A stretch of DNA of 64,000 bases from Gaertneriomyces semiglobifer. Taxonomy: Eukaryota > Chytridiomycota > Chytridiomycetes > Spizellomycetales > Spizellomycetaceae. The first letter of the stretch is position 1; the number at the start of each line of letters is the position of its first letter. Shown here one piece after another: positions 10,660-20,999 of this stretch. The stretch lies in contig JAHLKF010000003.1 of NCBI GenBank assembly GCA_025558075.1, forward strand, positions 496,001-560,000, in the 5' to 3' direction. The notes under the pieces were generated by a model. That model ran no database searches, was not told where the DNA came from, and saw only the letters and a list, made by a program, of their open reading frames with translations. The position numbers were made by a program, and so were the translations under genes.

Positions 10660-12612
10660 GCGACATGACAACGATACTGCACTAAAATTCCAAGTGCATT
10701 CTGTGCATTCTGGACTGGACCATGCGCATGCGTTTTGCCACAAAAAAGAAGACAGCGCGCGCGCCGCGCTGAGAACTTGCTTTTGGTCTCTTCCCACGCC
10801 GAACGTCTGAACAGTACAGCGCCACAACGATTTGTGAGCCAGTACGCTCGAGTAGACTGCTTTTAGGACTATCTGACTATTTGCTTACGGCTGCGGTGCA
10901 GTTGCGCAGTGTGGGGAATGCCTGGACCTACTTAATTGAAGCCCGCCGAATTACGAGATCCAGATGGCTGCAGTAAAGCCAGGCAGTTTGGTTTGATAAA
11001 TTCATTATCCGACTAGAGTGTGTCAAGGCAGGCCTTGTTGGCGCGGCCACAGAGATCTGTCCGCATGCGACCGGTAGCTTCGCTGCGGTGCATCTGACTG
11101 TGGGTCATTTATGCCGCAGTGATATACAGTTCATTTGTATTGTGCGATCGGTGGGCACCACTCGCAACATTGCTCCTTAGAATCAATGGTGATCACCTTA
11201 TTATCAACAGCGCTATCAATTCAACAGATAGCCTTTGGTCTATGTGCCTGGTAAGGCCGCTCGTGGGCGGCAGATCTCGAGTCCATCATTGAATATATTC
11301 GAAGGCAAAGAGCTGCGACGGGCAGGAGAAGGCGGGCTTTGGGAAGAGAATTCTGCCTGCGACTTGAACGCTGGCCGCATTGACGCATGATCTACAGCAT
11401 CTGAGGTTTCTGGCATTTGCGCCAGCCGCTTCGAGACGCTAAGAGTAGTGTTCGGCAAATCGACATCCCGTCGTCGTCACATTTTTGACTGACAACCAAA
11501 ATACCTTGAAATTGAGAGAGGTTGAGCGCTACTTGGCGCTTGACCGATCCAGCACGACTAACAGATCCGAGCCGGCCTTTATGCGATACAGGGCTGGCGT
11601 TCTCACCCGCCATTACTTTAGGCTTTTGGCTCCCGCTTAAGCGACACAGAGGGCGATGTGTTGCGTCGAGCATGTTCTAGTAAAACGAAGATCCTTTCAC
11701 TGGTCACCTCTCCTGCTAAACTTCGCTTGTTATGCTCTTGGCACACATGATACACTAAGCATCTATGAACAGTCCCACCATACCTTACCTTCAATGATTT
11801 TCAACGTTATATTACATGCAGCCAAGGCCTTGCCTGGTTTTTGCATCGCCGACGCTGTCCAAATTTGTTATCGCTAACAGGAATTTGACAGCTCTTTTGA
11901 CACCTTCATATTCGCAACAGGCAAAGCCAGACAACCCCATAGTAAGTGTTGGAATGAATTGACAAACGATCGAAAGGGCACCTTGCAACGATGAATGGTT
12001 GTGCAAAAGCCCCCTTTGCCTGCTGCAGCCGTCAATGCGTGAACCCTTCCAGCGAGCTGCTAATCCTCCCGCCGTGTATGCGCACAAGCTACTAGGCCCC
12101 CTCATCCCTCGTCCACGCGCTGCATCGAGGGCTTTTTCTCTCGACAGATGATGCATTATACACCTTGGCCTTGTTGGCTCAATTAGGGACCTTCCACCTG
12201 TCATAACTGCGATATATATTTGGCGCACTGAGAGCCTGTCGTGCTGCAGTAGGCTTTAGGCTCGTATAGAATCTCTCACGATCGTTTGAGACGGTCGTTC
12301 ATTTCAAAGCGGCAAACGTGAACAACTTGTAATTACAATCGCTGCTACAAGTTTGACACTGTCGCCGGATTCTTCTTTGCCTGGATTTTAGAGTTATTGC
12401 TAGCTGATTGTTTTGAGCTTGCCTTCTCAATGTGTGTTGATGCACGAAACTATGATTTTCTGTGTGGGTGCACCGAACTGAGTGACATGACTGACCCTTT
12501 CTGCCTGTTGGTTCCGGCTGGTGCTATTTTGTAGATGGCGGATGAATTTCAATTCGACAAGCTGGCGCAAGCGGTAGGTTGGCTTTCTTTGTAGAATTAG
12601 CCAAGCTGTCAA
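10660..12612. other. Long intergenic region with weak ORFs
   Basis: Nearly 2 kb without a gene I can support. On the minus strand, an ATG ORF at 11673-11392 (MLDATHRPLCRLSGSQKPKV) contains a good GTATTT...CTTAG intron-like stretch, but the exon phases do not join to the open frame at 11458-11240. Another minus ORF at 12228-11812 has no recognisable content. Either could be a decayed or lineage-specific gene. Confidence 0.4.
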
Positions 12613-14290
12613 ATGGGAGAAGCTACGCCAAACCACTCACGAGTTTTGTGCCAGGCTGAAATCAACTGGGATCTCGATTCAGAACAAACACTGTGTTCCG
12701 AACCTATTACCATCTTCTCTCAGGACAACTTTGAGATTTTTCAAAGGGATCAAGCTACACCCGAAATACTTGATGCAGAGGATGCATTTGAAAATACCGA
12801 TTATGGAGTGCCTTTTGGGAGTAGCAACATAAATCGCCTCGTGCCCGATATCGACACTGAACGAGATGAACGTGTGGTGTTTGATGACGAAGAGTCTTCC
12901 TCCTCAACTGCCAGCTCATTCGTGGACATCAACTATCGGTCCACAAATGACATTGACTTTGGCAACCCTGTGATCAAGACAGAACGGGAGGCAAAAAACG
13001 TAGGAGCAAACGACCTGCCCGCGAGTGCCGCCACCGGTCGGCATGCGGCTATACCAAAAGTGGTGCAAAACCCTTTGAGACCAATGGCACCCCGAGGTAA
13101 CAGCGCGAAAGAAAGAAATCAGCTGGCAACACCGAGAGAGCGCAGTGCCAGCAAGGGCGACCGCATCCGGGTGATGCTCATAGGCCGAACCGACAAAGTG
13201 ACAGCCGAGGATCGAGCGATCCTAGAAAGTGCCCTTGGCCGTGTTTGTCCTGTTGAGATCATTGATGCGCCCAGTCTGAGCTTGGGGCCGGCGGATTTAT
13301 ATGTCTTCCATATGTTGACCTATCGTGAAACGTTCCAGTCTTTGATGGATGGTGTGTTGGCTGAAATGCCTCAATTGCAGAAAGATGCCCGGATTCAGGG
13401 CCACCATGTGCCAAGGTTTTTGCCAATTGTCACTGATGCGTCCGCGCTGCACAACGGGGACTTGCAGAGTGCGAAAAGTCTGATGGACATGGCCGAAATT
13501 GAGTACATTCATGACGGTCCTAGTCGAAGACTCTACCATCTGCACGATCTGGCGTCCATGTCTCGCGAGGGGACCTTGCGCTTACTTCAACTTAAGGAGC
13601 CGGCTGGGACTTTGCCACTCCAGCAACGCTTACGCTTGATGGTAGCGAAAGCGATTTTCCCACTGTTGTTGATATCAGTGCTGGCTGCTTGTGCAACGGC
13701 CATCTGGTCGCAATCTGTATGGAAGAGACCCGCTGTGGACGTTAGAAGTTGCGGCCATGACTGTCACGACATGGATAAGAAAGGTGCCGTAGCCAAGAGT
13801 GTGATACAAATGAAAAGTGAGGCCGGTTACCACATTTGGAGAGCAGAGCAACAGGCACGGGAAACTGCTCTTGCAGGTATGCGGTGCGCACCACAGGCAT
13901 AGTTTTCCGTGATACTCATTGTTAAACTCAGCTGGTACGAGAACCCATTCGTCCGACTGCGCGCAAGCGTCGGATCAGGTAAGGCGTTGCGAGTAGCAGA
14001 TCTGCTTCATCTTCTAGCTGCATACTTACTACATCTACCAGCCCACAACCATTGCAACCGCTGTTCTACCGTCAACTGACAATGCAGTCATGACCGAGAA
14101 GTTTGAGAACGCAATGGGCGATGCTCGTCAAGTTGTCTGGCAGATGGTGTCCACGACGTGCAAGCATGTCATGAGTGGATGCGCGCACGTTTATGAAAAC
14201 ATGGTCACTCTTATCCGACGCTCGCTGGGCTACTGGAGTCGAAGCTACTGGAAGTTAAGAGATAGGATGCAGGCAGCGGTTTACGGATGA
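12613..14290 (+). CDS. Single-pass membrane protein of unknown function
   Basis: Not assignable to a family I know. Three exons (12613-13876, 13932-13978, 14042-14290) keep one frame and give 519 residues; the last two introns have GTATGC and GTAAGG donors. The first 185 residues are acidic and Ser-rich (DDEESSSSTASSFVD). A compact globular part follows at roughly 187-300: RIRVMLIGRTDKVTAEDRAI, then GPADLYVFHMLTYRETFQSL. This resembles a small alpha/beta domain, in the manner of receiver or Rossmann-like folds, with VMLIG as the first strand and DLYVFHML as a later one; that is a guess from pattern. One transmembrane helix (AIFPLLLISVLAACATAIW) lies near residue 360. A C-terminal tail follows with HDCHDMDK and a helical, Trp/Tyr-containing end. 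Start chosen at the first ATG of the open frame. Confidence 0.7.
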
Positions 14291-14429
14291 GCTCGCCGAA
14301 CTCGCAGGTGAGCGTCTGGGCGTCTGGGCGATGACATAGCATTGCTCTGTATATGCAAATTTAAAGATAGCCATACCCGTCTTGCTATTACTGCATGCTC
14401 TGCCTGATGACAGTCTTCTTCTTTCACGT

Positions 14430-14530
14430 CGTATCTCAAGAAGTTGCTGCAACACGCAGCCGGATTGACGCTCAGTTGGCATGTGAAGACAGGGTTAATA
14501 AAAGTCTTGTGAGAGTTGGCCAAGCCGTTC
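14430..14530 (+). repeat. Dispersed repeat, copy A
   Basis: This stretch and 17709-17839 share ATCTCAAGAA, GCTGCAA, CGCTCA, TTGGCATGTGAA and AATAAAAGTCTTGTGAGAGT followed by CAAGCCG, in the same order. The spacing between blocks differs slightly. This copy sits about 140 bp downstream of the 12613-14290 gene. It includes an AATAAA motif. Confidence 0.7.
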
Positions 14531-14678
14531 CGTCTCAATTCATACTCATCCCATCCATAGTGTGTCTATGGCAGTGGATCGATGCCTCGTGGGAAAACGA
14601 TCATATTTGCTACAGGACCATCCTGACCGCCTACGGTGTACATGTACATGCTACATATAATATAAATAATTGGTTAAG

Positions 14679-14891
14679 GACTGCAACAACATTCTCACTG
14701 ACAGATGGAGGCTTCGATTCAGTCTCCGGTTGGCTTTGGCAAAGAGTCTAGTAATTGATTAAGGGACTGCAACAACATTCTCACTGACAGATGGAGGCTT
14801 CGATTCAGTCTCCGGTTGGCCTTGGCAAAGAGTCTAGTAATTGATTAAGGGACTGCAACAACATTCTCACTGACAGGTGGAGGCTTCAGAG
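14679..14891 (+). repeat. 86-bp tandem repeat, about 2.5 copies
   Basis: The unit begins GACTGCAACAACATTCTCAC and ends in CTAGTAATTGATTAAG. It starts at 14679, 14765 and 14851, an 86-bp period. The first two units differ at a few positions, such as GGCTTTGG versus GGCCTTGG. The third is cut short after GGAGGCTTC near 14891. Confidence 0.9.
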
Positions 14892-14925
14892 TGGCTCGAG
14901 AACCTGGGTCAACGGGCGGACCGCA

Positions 14926-14935
14926 CTATATAAAT
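14926..14935 (+). promoter_or_regulatory. TATA-like element
   Basis: CTATATAAAT lies directly after the tandem repeat and about 210 bp before ATG 15144. A pyrimidine-rich, start-site-like sequence follows. It is a plausible core promoter for the small gene at 15144. Confidence 0.45.
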
Positions 14936-15143
14936 ACAATCCAGTGGGAATCTGCATCCGCACTGCACTATCCTTCACTCTGTACTTAACACTACGGGCG
15001 AAATAGGCAAGCGACAACTCGAGCACACTGCGCGCAACTACCCGAAACGTCGCCGGCTTGTCCTGGGTAGATCTGAAAGCGCTGGCCCAAGCGACGTGAG
15101 CCTCAGTTTTGGATAAAGACTATCCAGGTGTCTGGGCTAACAA

Positions 15144-15690
15144 ATGTCGCAGGTCGTCGGAAGGTCTGTTGCTAGGAGATCGGATGCATCCTCAGAAAGA
15201 GTTCAACCTGGGCAGGTAAGTCGAGGCCTTGATTTTAGACTCTGTCAGGTATCACTCACCCGATGTGGAGCACGCAAAGACTTTCAAGTCGTCGGCCCAG
15301 ACGTTGCCACATCTACTGTGTCTTGCTTGTTAATTATAAATTGGAAGTGTCATGGTTCATTGGCCCTAAATTTTAAGGACGACATGTGCAACTCGCCAGG
15401 TGAGCTATCTAAGAAAGTTGGAACTTTTCGCGATGCTCACCTCTACTCAAGCTCACTCGGTCTACTTCACACTTGCGTAAAAACTTGGCTGCCGGATGGG
15501 CCTGGTCTCAGCGGTTAGCGCCATTGCTTCCAGTGGACCAAGTTCGCAACAAGAATTTCTCAGGGAAATGCCCATGGAAGGATTCAAGATTCTAGATCTT
15601 GAGTTTCCCAAACTCCTCGGAAAAGATACGCTAGCCATCCGCGTCAAGAAACCCCATCAAAGTACGCAAGGGTTTACAAGCGAAAACTGA
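15144..15690 (+). CDS. Small hypothetical protein, two exons
   Basis: Not recognised. ATG 15144 (MSQVVGRSVARRSDASSERV) opens a frame to 15399. A GTGAGC...CTCAG intron then joins in phase to 15512-15690, which ends EGFKILDLEFPKLLGKDTLA, IRVKKPHQ..., TSEN. The product is 144 residues. Exon 1 also reads on without the splice to a stop at 15518, so the unspliced frame would give 124 residues. A GTAAGT within exon 1 at about 15216 could be another donor. There are no membrane segments and no known domain. Confidence 0.4.
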
Positions 15691-15909
15691 GGAATTGCGG
15701 CTGCAATACATATATACATACTTTCACTCTGCGTCGCTGTTGCATCTGCGTGTTGGCAACAAACAGTCGGCGTCGCCGCGATAGTCACTTGGTCTCACTT
15801 GAGTCACCACGCTCACTTACCCTAACCCTGAATATGGACGCGTATCGTATACGTACAGGCACCCACCAGATTCGTATTATATCAGGCAACAACTGACGAA
15901 CGACTGCAG

Positions 15910-17543
15910 ATGTCGCTGCATTGCGATTCAGACGACGACGAGCTTCCAGGCGATGCGGTGTCGCTGTCTTCTAATTCAGACGACGAAGTTCCTAGAAGAT
16001 GCTCCACACCAGTGTCAGCTGTACAAGTGTCCGCCATTCACTTCGCATGATGCGTATATCGCTGCCAACCCGAACGACGACTTTGACAAGTTCGTGGAAT
16101 ACATTGAGGGGTACGAAGAAGAGCTGAAATTGCTGGCAAGTTGTAAACATCGTCTCTGTCGTAAGCGAGTGGAACGTCGCCAACGAGCTTGCGCGATCGC
16201 CAAAAATGTAAGTTTGTGGGTCTTTGATGGTTTCCCGTGACGTATGTGGATGCCGTTCATGGTGTGGAGGGTTTGGTGCCCTTGGTCCGCCCCACACTAG
16301 GTGTTGCATTTCGTGCCTTTGGTCGGGTGACAACATCCATCGGAAATCTTCCGGTCATCCGCAAACGTGAATCCCCCCCAGTCGTGGACATGGTGTGGAG
16401 GGTTTGGTGCCCTTGGCCCGCCTCACACTAGGTATTGCATTTCGTGCCTTTGGTCGGGTGACAATATCCATCGGATGCATGTCTGGGCTCTGCTCACTTG
16501 TTATCCGGTCGCTGGGAGTTATCGGCCAACAAATCTACCGTTTTGTCCTGCATGTAGCCTTATTAATGGAATACTTCCACTTCCTCCAAGAACGCAATCG
16601 GAATCATTACGAGAATGAACGCAGACAGGAGCGTGTAAGTGAGAGCCATGAGCAATAATCAGATCCCTGCAAGCAAATATGAATGGGGAGAGATATACCC
16701 ATCACTTTTACCTTCTCCGGTTTGATGGTGATCAGCTAGAGGTGTATGAGCTGTTTGCAGTCCATGGAATCTACCTGCTAGTCATGATTGGTCAGACAAC
16801 GATACCCACACATTTGCCACAGAACTGTGAGATCAACATTGCCACAACGATTGCGTTCGCCATCCAGTTCTGTCGAGGTATGCGAATCGAGAGTATGAAG
16901 CTGGTGGGTCAAGTCAGGAAAGGCTAGGGGAGAGACCGCGCTCGCGGTGGTTGCGAATTGAAAGAAGGACGAAAATATAATCTATATCCATGGTCGACAA
17001 ATATCATTTTTCGTCACCTGCTCCCGTAGTGCAGGAATCATACCTCCTCCATCAGACCATTGGCGAGGACTCCAATATCGAATCCACTGCCGGTCCCGCT
17101 TTGGTAAAGCTGGTTCACGTTGTACGTGAATGCGTATTAATAGGGCACTTGATGCTGGCCCTTGGAGCGGATGGCGAGCCGGCTGCTTATTTGCTGGAAA
17201 TCCTTGAAACTCACCGAGCCCACCTGGTAAGTCCGGCAAATGAATGTCATTCCAGTCGCCCATACCTGGGATGATATCGTCGAAGGTGTTGTACACCGAG
17301 ATGGCTCCGGCTCCTTTTGTGAATTCCTTGAGGTCGACATCGCAGGACACAGTCCTTGAGCACCAGAGGTTTTTCATTGAAACGCAGTTGTCGGATAGCG
17401 CAGTCATGCAAGGTCTGTGATTCTTTTTGTTGTTGGACGCAGCGCACCGAAAACTGGAAACCAAACATTCTACGCAGACCACACAACAAAGGCACAGACA
17501 ATCATGTCGAAACTCAAAGAGGCATGCACAGCAGCACCAGTAG
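15910..17543 (+). CDS. Orphan multi-exon gene, partly resolved
   Basis: Unknown function. The start is ATG 15910 (MSLHCDSDDDELPGDA), spliced to 16013-16207 (CQLYKCPPFTSHDAYIAANP; DDFDKFVEYIEGYEEELKLL; a basic CKHRLCRKRVERRQR). The middle exon ending at a GTAAGT donor at 16634 reads IYRFVLHVALLMEYFHFLQE; its 5' splice was not resolved. Then come 16736-16877, 17030-17226, 17346-17412 and 17443-17543, which join in phase (LEVYELFAVHGIYLLVMIGQ; VQESYLLHQTIGEDSNIEST; LVKLVHVVRECVLIGHLMLA; DTVLEHQRFFIETQLSDSAV). The last exon ends in a Gln/His-rich tail. Hydrophobic helices suggest a membrane or helical protein. The final intron would be only 30 nt. A 131-bp duplication lies inside the locus. The opposite strand is also partly open, but its splice sites are poorer. 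Confidence 0.45.
16258..16475 (+). repeat. 131-bp tandem duplication
   Basis: The 87-bp segments at 16258-16344 and 16389-16475 are nearly identical (CATGGTGTGGAGGGTTTGGT ... GGTCGGGTGACAA). They are separated by unique sequence, so the offset is 131 bp. As 131 is not a multiple of three, both copies cannot be read in the same frame. At least one is therefore likely intronic. Confidence 0.88.
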
Positions 17544-17708
17544 ATCTAGAAGAAGCAGGGTGGGGGGTTTCAAGAAGGGGAAAAAAAACTTCTTGGGTGA
17601 TCTGTTTCACCTATGCTACATGGTTTGGGCTGGAGGCTTTGGCTAGTGTTGGAGAATCACATCAGATACTATGACAACAAGGGAGGATGGTGGATTCATG
17701 CTCAGACG

Positions 17709-17839
17709 CAGGTAGTTCAAATCTCAAGAATTCGCTGCAATGCGCGGCATTAAACGCTCATTTGGCATGTGAATTGTGAACTTGGAAGTATGATAATAAT
17801 AATAAAAGTCTTGTGAGAGTTTTTGGTTGGTCAAGCCGC
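17709..17839 (+). repeat. Dispersed repeat, copy B
   Basis: Second copy of the element at 14430-14530, slightly expanded by an AATAATAATAA stretch and an extra block after GCATGTGAA. It lies about 280 bp upstream of the peroxisomal carrier gene. Confidence 0.7.
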
Positions 17840-17940
17840 GGCCGGCGCGCGATATTCGGCGAGGAATTAGCCGAGGGCCCACGTCACGAGATGACCCGCG
17901 TGCAAACGTCGTCAAACAGCCGCCCGGAATCTTCCTTTTG

Positions 17941-18013
17941 CTGCTGCTGCTGCGTAGGTTTGGTTGGTTTCCCCCTTTCGTCGTCGTCGTTCGTCGTTCG
18001 TCGTTCGTCGTCA
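17941..18013 (+). repeat. CTG and TCG-type microsatellites
   Basis: A short CTG run (17941-17953) is followed by imperfect TCGTCGTT iterations (about 17977-18013) in the presumed 5' untranslated region of the carrier gene. Confidence 0.75.
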
Positions 18014-18117
18014 AGTCTGAGGAGATTCACACACTGTTCACACTCACTCGCCCAACCCATCCCTACGAAGATCTATCAAGCAACACCACCACATAGCATC
18101 TCATAGGCACGCACACA

Positions 18118-19176
18118 ATGTCTGACAATGTCGCTCATGCACTGGCCGGTACGTACTAATTTGATCTTCACAATGCAACCATCCATCCGGGCTCGTTAGT
18201 CTAATCAGAATGGGTTCGTTTTTGCAGGTGCCGGAGGTGGAATCCTCTCCATGGCATTGACCTACCCTCTCACAACCGTTTCCACCCGCTCACAAGTCAA
18301 CAAGACTGGCAGTCGTATTAGCCAGGTTGAGGCCTTCAAGAAGGTTTTGCAGGAGGAGGGACCAAAAGGACTCTACTCAGGAATCCACTCTGCCATTTTT
18401 GGTATTGCCATCACCCAATATGTCTACTACTACTGGTATGAGCTTGTAAAAGCTGGCTTCCAGAAAGGCATTGCTGCCGGACGTGCGTTGACCATCGTGG
18501 AAAACATGTTGACTGGAGCGATCGCCGGTGCCGCGACTGCTACCCTTACCAACCCTATTTGGGTCATCAACACACGCCAAGTCGTCAAGAAGGATACTCT
18601 GGATGAGGATGGCAAGCCGGTCCTTAAGAAGCAGACAACCATTCAAACTGCGTTAAAGATCCTTCGCGAAGAAGGCCCAGGAGGTTTCTTCCAGGGTATT
18701 CTCCCCGCCCTCATCCTCGTCATCAACCCGGTCATCCAGTTCACCGTATTCGAGCGGCTGAAGGCATGGATGCTCAAGAGGAAACCCGCCCTTGGCGGTA
18801 TTGACTTCTTCTTGCTCGGAGCAATTAGCAAGTTGGCAGCAACATCCATTACCTACCCCTACATGTGAGTACCTGCAGGTTTGTTTTCGCAAAAGTACGC
18901 CACCTTTGCTTACACTATGGGTCTAGTGTTGTCAAATCGCGCATGCAGCTCAAGCAAACTGGAGATGCTTCTCAGAGATACAACTCTGTCGTTGACGGTT
19001 TGAAGAAGATCATCAGTGCCGAAGGCGTCAAGGGATTATACAAGGGCATTGAGGCCAAGCTCGTCCAAAGTGTTCTTGCGTCCGCTTTTACCTTTGCATT
19101 CAAGGAAGAGCTCTTTGGCTCTGCTGTGTGGTTGCTTGTTCTTCTTGGGTTGCGGGATAAGCAAATTGCGGCTTAA
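18118..19176 (+). CDS. Peroxisomal adenine-nucleotide carrier (PMP47/ANT1 type)
   Basis: Mitochondrial-carrier-family protein predicted to import ATP into peroxisomes in exchange for AMP/ADP, for acyl-CoA activation and beta-oxidation. Exons 18118-18148, 18228-18864 and 18927-19176 give 305 residues, the usual carrier size. Three repeats are visible, each with its signature: YPLTTVSTRSQ, NPIWVINTRQ and YPYIVVKSRMQ. The NPIWVINTR form of repeat two and the YPL-T-STR form of repeat one are characteristic of PMP47/SLC25A17 rather than mitochondrial ADP/ATP carriers. GLYSGIHSAIFGI, GFFQGILPAL and GLYKGIEAKLVQS are the matrix-helix glycine motifs. The 31-nt first exon encodes only MSDNVAHALAG. It matches functionally with PEX11 and the SKL-tailed acyl-CoA synthetase elsewhere in the window. 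Confidence 0.88.
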
Positions 19177-19440
19177 GCGGGCACACACACCGTGTAGATC
19201 ATGGTTACAGCATTCAACACAACATAAGACTTGATTAGTTAAACAGTTCCTTTTACCTCTTTTGGGCAGTGGGCGTTTGTAAAATATATTTCAAATGTGA
19301 TTTCACGGACATGGCATCTCAAATGGAAGTTTTGCATATTTGACAGACCACCAAAAAATACCCAATATGAACATTGCGGCACGGAACACAGACTCGTAAA
19401 AGATGTGAGCACTAAGACCAATTTATTTAGGCGTAGTCAT

Positions 19441-20245
19441 TTATTTCTTGCCAGCCCTTTTGGTTTCAGCCTGGTGAGCCTTGAGCACACGCTTCACAAT
19501 CTTCTGCTCCTCAATGAGGAAAGCACGAACGATTCTAGAGCGCACGCAAGATCCGCAACGGGAACCACCGTAAGCCCTGGTGACATTCTTTTGGCTGCGG
19601 GACAGACGAGCGTACTGGGTCGGGCGGAGAGCCGGAATCTGTCATTGGGCAATAAACTTGATCAGTACTCTATCAACAAAACAAAACAATGTCTGGCGAT
19701 TCCAGATAGCTGTCACGAAAAACGGTCTTCTTTCCAGTGGGGCATGGACTGTCAGCGTATACATCTCCTGCTGACTATCGGTGACATATCTCCGATTGAA
19801 CGATCACAGCTCTGTCAAAGGTTGCCTCTCCGGCTTGCCATTCATGCCACTCAGCTCTGTCCATCCAGTCCCATCTTCATTTCCATTTATTTCTCCATAT
19901 CAAACAACCGCTCACACCGCCCCGGTATAACATTGCTGCAATCCAGCACGCTCCTTACGGTAGGACCTATGCCTGTGTAATCTAGCAAAGCAGAAAAGAT
20001 GATAGACACTTACACCAGACAGAACGGTACCACAGTCACCGCACTTGGGAGCAGACGCCTTCTTGGTAATGTGAAGGACGGCCAACTTTCCACCTATAAT
20101 ACGTCCGCAAAACGGTTAGTCACATGTCTTTTTTGTTGATCATCAATGATGCTTTTGTCACAGTACCAGGAGTTTTGATGACTCTGGTCTTGTTGGACTT
20201 GGTGTTGTAGGACAACCGACGACGGTAGGTGACGCGCTGGGCCAT
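19441..20245 (-). CDS. RPL34: Cytosolic ribosomal protein eL34
   Basis: Component of the large cytosolic ribosomal subunit. Three exons (20245-20167, 20093-20014, 19638-19441) give 118 residues, the family length. The sequence is very conserved: [54 protein letters not shown] and [20 protein letters not shown]. Two CxxC-type pairs (KCGDCG and RCGSC) are present as in eukaryotic and archaeal L34. Intron 2 is about 375 nt, several times longer than other introns here. Ribosomal-protein introns of that kind sometimes host snoRNAs, but none was identified with confidence. Confidence 0.96.
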
Positions 20246-20999
20246 GTTTACTATTCCAAAAAAAAGCAGATCAGCATTCTGTGATGTAATGAGAGAATCT
20301 ACGGCTTTGTTTTTCAAACGAGGCTAATGGCTTGTCTCCCGCTAACTCATATCATCTCCCACAACTGCTTTATTCCACCTTCCGTTACTCCGGACCAACA
20401 CAGTCTTTGCTGTACACTCTTTCAAATGCTGGCAATCCGTTGTTCAATTCCAAAAGCAGTCTGAGCTAAACGAATCCACCACATTTATTCTTCATCAGTG
20501 CTCCACACGACGCCAAAAAACAAAAAACCGTCTACTCCCCATCCACTCTATAAAGAAAACCCGGCCTCTGCATTGCACTGCAAACCAAAAATGCCAATAA
20601 GACGGTTGCCCGTACTCACCTATATCAAGTCAAACTACGGCCGTTAGCTGCTGCTGTTAAAAGTCAAAGCACTTTTTGGTGGTTTTGTTTGCGGTAAAGG
20701 AAATCGACGAACTTGCTTCAGCAAGAAAATTGTACAACTGTGCCACTTGGCGCGCTTGGGGGACCAACGACTCTACGCGCAGAACTACTGAAATTGAGAC
20801 GCCTAGTAAAGCTGGACAGTTTTACAAGAGCAGCGAGGACTTTTGATGATAGGTGCAATGTGATAAGCGTCTGAAAAGTAGATCTAAGTACATCGTATAT
20901 TGAAGGTACATCAGAGGATAACACATCATCTAGTAAGTTTCTCTATTTCACATAAAGTGTCAAGTAAGTGCGACCAAAATATCATAAAAAAGGTAATGC
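20246..20999. other. Intergenic region upstream of RPL34
   Basis: Holds the presumed RPL34 promoter and 5' leader, and the 3' end of the chitin deacetylase gene. No ORF here is supported. Confidence 0.45.

Noticed and set aside
11812..12228. Tetraspanin-like start in a minus-strand ORF (MGLSGFACCEYEGVKRAVKF)
   Set aside because: Only one short hydrophobic stretch follows; no further TM helices or CCG motif can be found in any frame nearby.
14395..14751. 118-codon plus-strand ORF over the dispersed and tandem repeats
   Set aside because: It starts just after a finished gene and runs through repeat DNA; it has no domain and is likely chance.
19297..19980. 227-codon plus-strand ORF over the RPL34 last exon and intron
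   Set aside because: It is antisense to eL34 and its intron, lacks any motif, and shows no splice or start support.
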